Positions 36,054 to 46,209 of a stretch of DNA of 64,000 nucleotides are shown piece by piece. This DNA comes from Cordilura impudica (lineage: Eukaryota > Arthropoda > Insecta > Diptera > Scathophagidae). How positions within the stretch are numbered: position 1 is the stretch's first letter; the number at the start of each line of letters is the position of its first letter. The stretch lies in NCBI GenBank assembly GCA_963682025.1, contig OY821518.1:18078422-18142421 (forward strand). Direction: 5' to 3'. A program made the translations under genes and the position numbers. The notes beneath the pieces were generated by a model that did not search any database, had not been told where the DNA came from, and saw only the letters and a program-made list of their open reading frames with translations.

Positions 36054-36590
36054 ACGTAAGTAATTTTTATTGATCCCATTTCAAAGAAACGGGTTCAAAT
36101 GGCATGAAAATATGACAGTGGTTTGTTATATGAATTTTTGTAGCCGCTATTTTTCCAGTAAGTGAGAAAAGAAATGTTGAAAATAAAAGCAGCGTCATGT
36201 CTGTCACATTACAAAATACTTCCGTTTACTATAATTTATTTTAGAGTTCATGTTTTTTTATATGGTTTCTTAATAAACTAGCTCTTATATTAACTATAAA
36301 CAACTGTTTGTTATTTATCATACAAATAACTTTAGAGTTTTTTAACAAACATTCCCTAAAATGATGCTTGTTTTTTGTCATGTCTGTCATGAATGGTTTT
36401 AGCCCCCAATCATTAACAACGATAATATTTTCTAACTTTTTCTAATGGTAAATATGTTTTTCAGGTCCGTCTGCTTAATCCTGCATATTTTTATGAAGAA
36501 CGATAAACTTTTACGGTATAATATTGGATTAGAAAGATATCTGAATGTCATGTCTGTCACTGTGGAATTAGCCTATAGAGAAATTATTAT
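36054..36590 (+). repeat. Interspersed repeat with three TGTCATGTCTGTCAC motifs (copy 2)
   Basis: Motifs at 36193-36207 (first base C), 36376-36390 (last base T) and 36546-36560. The sequence between them aligns with the reverse complement of 16790-17235 (CCATTTCAAAGAA, GGCATGAAAATATGAC, AAAATGATGC-TGTTTTTTGTC, GGTCCGTCTGCTTAATCCTG). Spacing is longer than in copy 1 because of extra AT-rich DNA. It directly follows the Tc3-like remnant; no such transposase lies beside copy 1. Confidence 0.8.
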
Positions 36591-37130
36591 ATGTGTTTTC
36601 GCAGCTCAACTACCTGGCAATAACCTTGATGTCAGCCGGAGCCGCATGCCACAAAACGCATGCTACAGTAGTCCAAAAACCACCCATTAAAATCGAAATA
36701 GAATATCATGCCACTTATATTACTTTCACGTTCGCGGTCATTGTTTATATCAAATTTTATGTAATTGAGATATTTTTAAAGAATGCAAAATTTTTTTCAC
36801 ATACAGTGTCGTGCAAAACAAAAGCAAAAAACCCATATTTGATTTCATATTGCAATATTTTACATAATTTATATATAATAAAAATACTATTTACACATAT
36901 TTGTACTCTATCATGGTAGAAAACGAAATCGTTGATTATTTTTCAAACGTTATTATATTTCTTAAAAGGAGGCAGCAAAAATTTTCATCTCTCCAAAATG
37001 AGAGTGTGAGAAACAAAGGCAACAAATCTAAAAATTTTGTATGTAACGAACATTTTTTAAAATAACGGCACAGTTCCAAAGTTACTCCAGTTTTTAAGGG
37101 TTTAGGCATTTGCTACATGATTATTCAAAT

Positions 37131-38165
37131 ATAGTTTCTATATGTTAGGGATAAATATTGCCAAAATTTAAAATCTCAAATAATTGATATTATTTGTAGA
37201 TTGATAAAAAGTTACCAGTTGAGAAAAGACGTTAGTGTAAAGCATTTAGGACGACATCCATGAAAATCTTCCTTGTGTGATGATAGAAAAATATGTCGTG
37301 TCGTGAAAAAAAAAAAAAATTCCTTTGCCACTTCTTATGAAATTGTAAGAACTCTTAAATTTAACGTGCATGTATTACAGCTCGGAGACGTGTAATAGAA
37401 AACAATTTAAAAAGTTGCAGACCAGCTAAAAAACCGTTGTTTATCAAGAAACTTTTCCAAAAAAGGTAAGTAACTATAAACTTGCTATTTTTGTATTATT
37501 ATGTTAACTCATCTAATGCTTTTCTCTTTTTTTTTTATTGTTTTAGATTAAAGTTTGCAAAAACACACCTGAGTTGGATCGTACAGAAATGGAAAACCGT
37601 TCTATTTAGTGAAGAATCAAAATTCAATTTGATTAATTCGGATCGTACGTCTACAGTTCGGCTCTTGCCTGGGAACGCCTTGAAGCACGCAATTGTAACA
37701 TTAATTTTAAGCATGGGGGAGGCAACTTGATGGTGTGGACATGCTAATGGAGTTGGACCATTTCACAAAATTGATGAAACAATGCTCCATTTTATGTATA
37801 AAAACATTCTAGAAACTAAGATGATTCCACAGGCTGAGTGAAATATGCCCCTTCGATGGGTGTTTCAAAATGATAATGACCCAAAACACAAATCGAGGGT
37901 GGTCAATGATTTTATAGAACAGAATGGGATTCAGGTCCTTGATTGGCCGGCAAAATCACCAGAATTGAACCCCATTGAAAACCTTTTTGGGATATTAAAG
38001 AAGAGTTTTTCTGGGAAACGATTTAAAAACCATAACGAACTCTTCCACAACCTAGAAGCTGAGGGGCAGCGTATTACTGATTCAGTACTTAATTATCTTA
38101 TTGAATCTATGCCGCACAGATGTGCCGAAGTGATAAAATGTAAAGGATCGTATATGAAATATTAG
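37131..38165 (+). pseudogene. Tc1-like (DD34E) transposase, broken, with an intron
   Basis: N-terminal pieces resemble the Minos/Tc1 paired-like DNA-binding domain (FATSYEIVRTLKFN, then SCRPAKKPLFIKK) but need frame changes near the A run at 37305-37318 and near 37375. A phase-2 intron at 37466-37546 splits an Arg codon; after splicing the frame reads LFQK-R-LKFAKTHLSWIVQKW. The first catalytic site is FSEESKFNL, with Glu where FSDESKF is expected. A frameshift lies near 37728. The last frame (37845-38165) has QNDNDPKH and PELNPIENLFG; 34 residues separate the second Asp from Glu. It has lost at least one catalytic residue and several frames. Confidence 0.88.
37466..37546 (+). other. 81-bp spliceosomal intron in the Tc1-like transposase
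   Basis: AAAAG|GTAAGTAAC at the donor and a long T tract ending TTATTGTTTTAG|A at the acceptor. Removal joins the conserved transposase sequence exactly in frame through a split AGA codon. Minos, a fly Tc1 element, is also known to carry a small intron. Confidence 0.85.
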
Positions 38166-38584
38166 TTTGTTGCTTTACATACATACCTTTATATGTAGAC
38201 GTCACTAGTTTTACTTTATTTAAAAAGAAACATATCGTCTGTGCGCCGACCAAAACTCCCATGTGTATTTTACCTAATTTTCAGGAGAGCATAAAAACTG
38301 ATTTATTTTGCCAATTTGCGAAATTTTAGCATATCACATTTTTTGTCTTTATCAAAGCCCATTTGTCATCATTATATCAAAAAAAAATTCTGATATCTTT
38401 TGGTGCCTTGGAGTGGTAAAGGTATTTAAAGAAAAACTACACACGGGAGTTTTTGTTTCGGACATTTCTTAAAAGAATAGTTAACTTATAATACACGGAG
38501 TATTTGTTTCTGAATTCATATAGAAGATATAAATAGTTTTTTCCGACCCAACCATTGGCGAATATGACAGATAATAGTGGAACA

Positions 38585-40398
38585 TCAGATTTTTTTTATT
38601 AAACAAAAAATGAAGTAACAAAAGTCAATCAAGCAAACAAGTATTTTAAATAAATGAACCTGGTGGTATAAATTATCGTAAAAGTGATGATAATCTCTGT
38701 GCATAAATTGTTTTAGGGATTGTAAGCTATTATATTTGTTTCTATCAATTGCTAATGGCATCGTATATAAAGCTTTCAAGTCGGCTTGCACTTCTTCATA
38801 TTTTTGCTGAGGTAAAGGGTTCCATTCTTCTGTATGCCGCAATTTGTACATAACTGCATTATTTATATAAAGTAGTGCACGAATATCACATACTGTTGGA
38901 TCTCCACTCTTTCGTCCTGGCCTAATAGAACCGTAGTTGTCTGGAAGATGTTCATAATCTTTGAAAAATGTATAATCCAAATAATTAATTATATATGGTT
39001 GAGATGGTCTTGCATGACGTATCAGATTTATGTAGTCAGCAGGGGCATATATTGGTGGACTAAATAGTTGTTCTAGGGTAGAATGTACACTATCAACTTC
39101 CATCATCGTATGACCTTTTTCTAGTATTATTTGCTGTATTTCTACGTCTCTTGAAGATGAAAAATTAGCTAAAGCACTGCACAATACTTTGTTTATATTT
39201 TGATAAATGCACACATCAGATATCAGCACCACCTTTTTATACGAAATACTATATTGTTGTAAGAAATGAAGAACACATGTTGTAATATTGTTTGAATTTA
39301 CACCTCCTTCTTCTTCATGCCATACGTACAGGTATATATCTCTACTGGTTTTTTTATATAAAATGTAAAGTTATGAATGGCTAATTTTTGCTTGTAGTAC
39401 TGTTCGGATACAAGTAGTTTTGGGCATAATAAAACAATTTGCATATCCATGGTTACTACTAACATGTCAGATGACATGTTGTCAACAGCCATTTTTTAGC
39501 GGCCCTGGCTTCGTCTTTTTTTAAAACATGAATCTCATACTCCTCTTGATCAATATTACCTTCATTATAACCAACACAAACATCACATTGGTCCTTGCGG
39601 GGTTTAAATATTGATATTTGCTTCTCTTTCAAAACTTCACTGAACTTTTTTCGCATAACCGGAATTTCGTTGTGTTTCTCACACCATTCAATATATAATC
39701 TGTGCACTTCGGTTTTGGTCCTAAATATCTCTTCTACGTATTTTCTCTTAGTTCATGCTCTGCAATAGTGGCTCGGAACTTTCAGAATTAAATTCAACCA
39801 CTTGAGAAAAGATTCTGTTTTTAGAGGTTTGGCTTTCTCATTTGCTCCTTTTTTATCTCCGGATTTTATCCATAATTGGAATGTACGGTCTTCTAAATCA
39901 AATGTTCCCAAAAAGAATTTCTTACACACACGAATTTTGTTTCCCCCCTAAAGATGGCAAATAACAATCAAAATGGGATGTTCTACTTACGTGTTTTGAA
40001 TTTGGTCTCCTTCTAACGGCTTGTTTGCGAAATTCAACCAAACCCATAATGTACGTTTTTTTGGCATCCCATGTGGGTAAATTCGAAAAAAATTTTAAAG
40101 TATCTTTACGATTACCTTCATCAATAGCTCCACAAAGAAAGCTTCTTTCTGTTTTCTTCTCAACGAGATGGGCACAACAATGGTCTCTCATTTTTCTAGC
40201 TCCTTTTGTTCCATATTTTTTCCCCAAAACACGTAACTCTTTGTTTTTCTTCTTCCTTTCCGTCTTTAACAATCCTTCCACATTTTCTTCCAAGTCATTT
40301 TCACATTTATGAATTGCTTCAAAAATTCCCGTGTCCTCGTTCAAATAAAGATTAAGATTAATTTCGCCTTCCATCGTATTTTGGATAGCTGTATTCAC
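38585..40398 (-). pseudogene. Transposase-like protein of the 38.2-40.8 kb transposon (few disruptions)
   Basis: Read right to left. Exon 1 runs from an ATG at 40374 (or an upstream exon joined at the acceptor-like CTTTTAG before 40398) through MRDHCCAHLVEKKTERSF to 39991. The intron is 39948-39990. Then comes KIRVCKKFFLGTFDLEDRTF, a Cys/His-bearing segment (SHYCRA, PRKDQCDVC), VVTMDMQIVLLCPKL and a DDE-like core: VLISDVCIYQNINK, ILEKGHTMMEVDSVHSTLE, PPIYAPADYINLIRHARPS, LDYTFFKDYEHLP. These blocks characterise an uncharacterised, highly repetitive protein family of insects and cnidarians (I recall the label DUF7869; not checked). Breaks seen: one TGA near 39768, and two one-base losses in A runs near 39493 and 39352. 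The usual SDGC motif is SDVC here. Confidence 0.82.
39948..39990 (-). other. 43-bp intron in the transposase-like gene
   Basis: Minus strand CAC|GTAAGTAGAAC ... GCCATCTTTAG|GGGGG. Splicing restores the frame into NKIRVCKKFFLGTF, a conserved family block; without splicing, the frame leaves this block after a few residues. The length is near the lower limit for fly introns. Confidence 0.82.
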
Positions 40399-40931
40399 CT
40401 AAAAGTCGCTAATATTTAAGAGATGTGAAAAATTTTGTGTTTATTTGACCTTTTCTCCCTTTTTCCTTTTCTTCAACTTAATCACGGAAAACTCTTAGGG
40501 AAAATTCGTATAATTTTTTTTTGACACAAAATCAAACGCAAATGCCTGCAATTTAATTTTATATCAAAAAATCCTATATGTACAAATACACATAGGAGTT
40601 TTTATTGGAGCATTTGTACTATGAGCTACATATAGGAGTATTGGCTAACTTTGGAACCAATCAAGATAACGCGAAACGCTTTGGTGGGTAATCGTATGAC
40701 CAATAAGGCTTTCTAATGCAACAATAAAAAAAAACGAAAAAACACACATAGGAGTTTTGGTCGGCGCACAGACGATATAGTTTAAGTTGCGTTATATTTT
40801 ATGAATAAGTTAGCTTCTATAAATGTAAATAGTTTATGACGAAAGTTTTTTTTGTAAATGAAATATGATTCAAAATAAATACTTTGTATATTATTAAGGA
40901 GTTTGTTGCTTTTGTTTTGAATGACACTGTA

Positions 40932-42820
40932 TATATAAATACAAAAAAATTTTAAACCGAAAATTTTTCTAAAGTGTTTCTTTGAACACGTTTTTTTAGA
41001 TGTTGTCTGTTTATTTGTTTGTTTGAGGTGTATTTTTGTAATTAAATATTTACCAAGTTTTACATGATCTATTTTATTATTTCCTATGATAAACCTGTAA
41101 TCGTAAAAAAGTATGTCTTCAATATATTTTTTTTTTTTTTTACTTTTAAATTTGTTTCTGTAAATTTTCAATAAATTGAATTGAATTATAAATTTTTTTT
41201 ATTCTTTTAACTTTGATAATAAAGAAATTAGGTACAATATTTCTAAAAGTATTAAGATAATGATGTCGCTAACTTTATCATCAAGGATAATAAATATATA
41301 TTTTTAATATTCAGATAATTTTGTTTAAAACATTAAAATCACAAGATAAGATTGGATATAAAAACCAAGAAAAAAATTTATTTTTGAACATTAACATTTT
41401 AATTTATGTTTTTATATTGCGATATTTTAATACATTTATAAACAATTATAGCAATTGAACCTCGTATAATTACATAAATTTTTTAAGTTTTGTAAAAATT
41501 TTGTACATAAAATGAAAGTGTGTTTACGTTTGAAACAACTTTCAGACAACAAAAAGCCACAACTGAAACTTGAAAATTTATAGCATTTAGTTACAGTTAT
41601 ACAAAACTTTTCAAAAATATATGTACGAGTATTCATATGTATACGCACTCACACACACACATACACAACATCTCTAATATTCCTATGAAAAACAAAATAT
41701 TAGAAACTTTAACATATAAAATCTGTGTGACTAAATGCAAAAAGTTTAACAAGTTTTATTGCACATTTTCATAGAAGACTGTCATACATACATACACAAA
41801 TTCAAATAGGAATATCTGTATATGGATTGAAAAAACAGATAGACACACTCATCCTAAGCCATTCTTAAAAACTCAAATAAGCCAAGATTTACAAAATCAC
41901 GCAGCCTTTAATGTTAATGCTTTTAACGAACTTTTAAACTGATTTTAACTTCAACGAAAAGTCGTTAAGTTTGCGATAAGACAAAACAAAATTTTATATT
42001 AATTTTTATTTTTAATATAAGGAAACTTTTAAACGCTGTCGATAAAAATATTTCAAAATTTATATAAAAGGTTTATGAAACAGATTTTATATACGTTTTT
42101 CCATACAGAGAGCGATACAGATATAGCGATTTAAAATGTTCGCTTTTTGTAATTAATTTTCTTATAATTTTTTTTTTCTTTTTTTTTAAGAAAAAGTTAA
42201 AACTTTTTTTTTTAACTTTCTTGAAAATTGTTTCATTTTTATTACTTTATCTATCCTCATCTTTTGTTCTGATATTGTTGTTATTTGTTTGTTGTTAGTT
42301 TTCCTTATATGATTCATTTTGAAAGTTACTTCTGCTTCTTCTTCGTCGTTTTCTTCTTTTGTTCCTTCATATGATGACATTGATAAATGATTTCAAAAGC
42401 AACTCCTATGGAAGCAACTGTTACTCTAAAGTTGCATGTAGAAAAAAAAAGGACAAGAAGTTTGCCAGCATGTACAACATGAAGATAACGGAACTTTCTT
42501 TTGGTATATGCACATAGTTATATGAGTATGTATATTTGAAAAAAAAAAAAAACTTTTTGATTTGCCCCAAGTGTGGGTGTCTTTTATAATTTCAAATAAT
42601 TTAATAATTTATTGTGTGAAAGCTAGAATATTAAAAAAAAAAATTAAAATAGTTTATTCAAAGCAAAAAAAAATTTTTCATTTAAAGTCAAGAAAGCAGT
42701 TACTTGTGATAATTCAAAAATAGTCTATACAAACGAGGATATTTTCAAATATTTTGAAAAAATCTTTTAGACTTTTGTATGAAAGTAAGAAAATTCAAAT
42801 CAAATCAGTAAGATTGTTGA
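40932..42820. other. AT-rich stretch, nothing recognised
   Basis: About 1.9 kb without a recognised gene or repeat. The 129-aa minus-strand frame at 40782-41171 overlaps the Tc1-like element end and is Lys/Ile/Asn-rich, consistent with composition. Short (CA)n near 41649 and a CTT/CTG-rich patch near 42325-42365. Confidence 0.5.
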
Positions 42821-43225
42821 AATCGGTTATGTCGAATATTTGATGCCATCAACTTGAGATTTATGTTTACATTAAAATCTGGCTTTATTACACTATTTAT
42901 AATAAAAGTAAAGAAAATATTAGAAAAGAAAAGTTGTTACAAATTTATTACAACAAATACACTGAAATTAAAACATTTTTAAAAATGTCTCCACATTGTG
43001 AGTCATATATGCGCACAGCGCTACTCGATTTACCCCATTTTAAACAAACAATATTATCCTAAGTTTACCCAGATAAATGTTAGTTTTGTGAATGGGCATG
43101 ATTTCAAAGACAGACGGACAGACGGGCAAATGGATATCGCTATATCGTTTAAAGTTTTTCGATACGTTACAAACAGAATGACAAACTGATAAACTATACC
43201 GTCCAAAAGTATTTTCTACCCCAAC
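42821..43225 (+). mobile_element. GTCY element, family B (copy B4)
   Basis: Landmarks: ATCTGGCTTTATTACACTATT, TTATTACAACAAATACACTGA, ATGTCTCCACATTGTGAGTC, GGGCATGATTTCAAAGACAGACGG (43096 onward), TATCGCTATATCG, TTCGATACGTTACAAACAG. Confidence 0.75.
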
Positions 43226-43535
43226 AATATGTGGATTTTCACTAGTTTCCATTTAAAAGTTTATTTCAGATGGAATTTTAAATCACTATTTTATATCAGG
43301 TAACAGAATATATCGCCTTTGCGGCAATTTTAAAATTCTCTTATTGGTTAAGGGATTAGAGAGTGGGCTTTTCCAAAACGCCAGGTATTGACAGGAATTT
43401 AAAATTTTTTACCCAAAAAGAAGTATAAATAATTGTAAAAGTACACATTAAACAAAAAACTGCCGTAATGTTACGTAGTAACTAAAACCCAACACGTGAA
43501 AGTGTAAATTATAAATATTTGATTGAATTAAAATA
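43226..43535. other. Spacer, nothing recognised
   Basis: No gene or repeat recognised. Confidence 0.4.
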
Positions 43536-43848
43536 AATAAATAAGTTCAAATAGGATGGTGCAATTGCGAATAAAATTCTAAGAGCTTGGCCGAGCGTAT
43601 TAACAAATAGTGTATCCAAATAATCGATTATTTTGCTATCCGAACAATCGAGTAATTTTATTTTTTAATACTCGGGTACCCGAGTAAAAACCACATAATA
43701 TTTTTAGAAAAAAAGAGCATGTATTTAAATAGTTAATTTTTTAATAAAAAAAAATATTTAAGAATTACTAGTCTAAAAAAGGTTTCCATTTTTAATTGAT
43801 TAAAGTTAAAAAGCTAGATGCTACTGAAAAAACTCTTTCACTCGATGT

Positions 43849-44110
43849 TTAGGTGGGTTGAATGGTAAGTAAAGTCTGGTACATTTTTTCTGTATGAAAT
43901 CGCCTTTCTCCACGATTTACTGCGATCAGATTTAGTTCCTTTTCCAACGATGCTGTCCTCTTATGGGACCGCCAGAATCGACTTGGTGGTTTTTTGCATT
44001 TGCTCCAAAGTAGACACTTCTGGTTCTGAATCAGTCTCTTCTCTGTTTTAAATTTCAACTTGCGTATCAGATTGACGAAACAATCTTTCAATTTTCTCTT
44101 TTGCTAACGA
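43849..44110 (-). pseudogene. Possible hAT transposase remnant
   Basis: On the minus strand one frame gives KIERLFRQSDTQVEI, a stop, then REETDSEPEVSTLEQMQ with balanced composition unlike the surrounding AT-rich DNA. It lies inside the hAT-like element, so a decayed piece of its transposase is plausible, but no diagnostic motif (such as a BED finger or the C-terminal dimerisation block) is visible. Confidence 0.35.
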
Positions 44111-44489
44111 CTTTATTGAATATTTTGAAAAATACGTGAAATAGTTATTAGTCTGCGAATTAGGATAGACACCACTTTGCAAGAAAAATAATAAAGATAT
44201 AATATCTTTGTTTCGTATTTCACTAATTCTTATTTTTAGGGCATGAAAAATTTCATTTGCTGGTTCTGTATCATATTGGCGATTTTTTTTTTTTTGTTTT
44301 AGCGTGATACCGATAAAACAATATGTGGCAATACTCCCAAATTAGCTCATGGTAGTTGTGTTCTTGGAATTTTACATCATTTTTTTTTGTGTAATTTTTT
44401 TATGTAGTTGTACAACTACATGTACATGTTCAGCCACAATCAACTAAATGGGTTTTTCATTTTTGTTAAAGGTGCCTTAATCTTTTTGG

Positions 44490-44780
44490 GCAGATCTCGG
44501 TACATTGTCGACCGCTTTACCCCATTTTCAATAACAACCTGGTGGGATAAATGGCAAACAATACTATCATAACCTTATACAGGTAAATGGTTTGTTTTGG
44601 TAATGAGCGTGATTTAAACAGACAGACGGACAGACGGATATCGCTATATCGACTCGAGCTGTTATAAGGCTCAAAAATATATATACTTTATGGGGTCGCA
44701 AATGCATTTTTCGATGAGTTACAAATGGAATGACTAACTGATATATATCCTCTTCGGACAGGCGTGGAGGGTATAAGAAT
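44490..44780 (+). mobile_element. GTCY element, family B (copy B5), nested in the hAT-like element
   Basis: GAGCGTGATTTAAACAGACAGACGG, TATCGCTATATCGACTCGAGC, ATATATATACTTTATGGGGTCGC, TTTCGATGAGTTACAAATGG and GTGGAGGGTATAAG occur in the family order. Confidence 0.82.
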
Positions 44781-45004
44781 CAAATACAAGCCCGACTATA
44801 ATTATCGTATTTACCCGATTAATCGAGTAATCGAAAAAATCAATAAAATTCCGAGTACCCGGGTACTCGATACTCGAGGTTGGACTCACTATTAACAAAC
44901 CGTGAGGATCATGTAGTAATATCTAAATGTTGGCGACTTATTCATAATCGAAGGAATACTTGCTAAAACCCAGTACTAAAATATTCTGAGAGATAATGGC
45001 ATGG

Positions 45005-45200
45005 TCACCGCATTGGGATTTATGTGTCGGTAATTCAAATTCTAGCAAGATAGTGATTCCAAATATTCAAAAAAAATTTGTGAGCAGTATTTAGAGACCC
45101 ATGAGGTAGCTGAAACCTGTAAAGTTATGGAATGGCCACCACAGGTATCTGATCTTAATCCTATAGAGTTCCTGTGGTGGTCTTATTGCTGATTCTAAAA
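45005..45200 (+). pseudogene. Tc1-like transposase fragment
   Basis: The frame reads KFxQDSDSKYSKKICEQYLE, then KVMEWPPQVSDLNPIEFLWW before a stop. QDSD...DLNPIE-LW is the second Asp and catalytic Glu region of Tc1 transposases. The upstream part of the same element continues to the left of the hAT insert (before 43600) but is too decayed to annotate. It is unrelated at close range to the Tc1-like copy at 36804. Confidence 0.75.
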
Positions 45201-46209
45201 TTCAAGAATAGAGTGTAGTTTCAAAAAAAATATTTATGCAATTTTTGGTAGAAATAAATAACAAAAAATATAAATTTTATATCCAGCCCACGATTTCAAA
45301 TACAACGTTTTTTGGCTCCAGGACATTTTGATTTTAGGACATTTTGATCTTATGACATACGCGGTTATTCTAGAAAACCACAAATATAGACATTTAAAAT
45401 TGAATTAGGAGTGGGGGCAAATACTTCACTAAATGCCCTGTGTGCATAAATCAAATGATTGTTCTTTCAATTAGGCTTCGAAAGCGTCTATTCCACCCAA
45501 ATCTATCTTCATGTTTTCCGTATTATTATTTCACTCAAAAATAATTTTTTTTAAATAACACTGGTCTACAGATAAAAAAAAAATGATTGCACAAACGAAG
45601 CATGCTTTGGGCTATCATGTCTTTTTCATTTTTTATCGCATGCTGGCAATACTGTAAAACAGTTAATAGTGACACTACAATTTCAGAATTATTAATTTGA
45701 CAGAAGCCCATAATTGTTCTAAATCTTCATAATAGTAGCGTTTAAGCATGTCAGGGGGATCGCGTGTTACTGACTGAAGCTATTTTTGTTTTGTGTGTGG
45801 TGAATATCAATATCAGAATCATTAAAATATGCATATTTAAATTATATTGGTCTTGCTGTCAGAAACTTGGACAAACCGTGCACACCGAGAATGTTTTGCA
45901 ATAGTTGCAGAACTGTTTTATACAACTCGTCAAATGGCAAGAAGATCTATTTCGATTTTTCAATTCCAGTACTTTGGAGAGAGTCAAGTAACCACCAAAC
46001 CGAGTGTTATTTCTGTTTAAAAAAATATTACTTATGCGAATGAACCATCGGTTTCCAAGCCAGTTCAACATCGACCAAATGTATAAGGCTGATGATGAAC
46101 ACCATTTAGTAAATAACGAAGCAAGACGTAGAATTACTAGCTTCACGCATACTGGAGTGGAAACATCTTGCAGTTGTGACAAAAGTAAGAATCTATAGAG
46201 ATCGAATCT
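45201..46209. other. Spacer; possible upstream sequence of the next gene remnant
   Basis: GGACATTTTGATTTTAGGACATTTTGAT near 45322 is a short duplication. The open frames at 45859-46198 on both strands match nothing I recognise. Confidence 0.4.

Larger units (their letters stand above)
38236..40774 (-). mobile_element. DNA transposon with terminal inverted repeats and a nearly intact transposase (possibly Sola-type)
   Basis: Terminal inverted repeats start CGTCTGTGCGCCGACCAAAA and continue ACTCC(C/T)ATGTGT; the flank on each side is ATAT (38232-38235, 40775-40778), a probable 4-bp target duplication. The motif CACATAGGAGTTTTT-like recurs subterminally: about 38250 (complement), 38440, 38494 (CACGGAGTATTTG), 40589, 40627 and 40745, so likely transposase-binding sites. 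It sits inside the Tc1-like element and is therefore younger. A 4-bp duplication fits Sola elements, but the superfamily is not proven. Confidence 0.85.
36804..40929 (+). mobile_element. Tc1-like transposon interrupted by a second transposon
   Basis: Flanked by TA (36802-36803 and 40930-40931). The inverted ends of about 32 bp read CAGTGTCGTGCAAAACAAAA (left) and CAGTGTCATTCAAAACAAAA (right, complemented). Removing the 2.54-kb insert at 38236-40774 leaves about 1.58 kb, the usual Tc1 size. It encodes a DD34E transposase on the plus strand. Confidence 0.9.
43608..44891. mobile_element. hAT-like element with 8-bp target duplications
   Basis: TTAACAAA flanks it at 43600-43607 and 44892-44899. 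The ends TAGTGTATCC and, inverted, TAGTGAGTCC are short hAT-type repeats. Each end carries a perfect GC-rich palindrome: ACTCGGGTACCCGAGT at 43670-43685 and CGAGTACCCGGGTACTCG at 44852-44869, likely subterminal binding sites. It is 1284 bp, probably internally deleted. It interrupts a Tc1-like fragment and contains a family B element (B5). Confidence 0.88.

Noticed and set aside
40782..41171. 129-aa minus-strand ORF
   Set aside because: Lys/Ile/Asn-rich, overlaps the Tc1-like terminal repeat, no recognisable motif.
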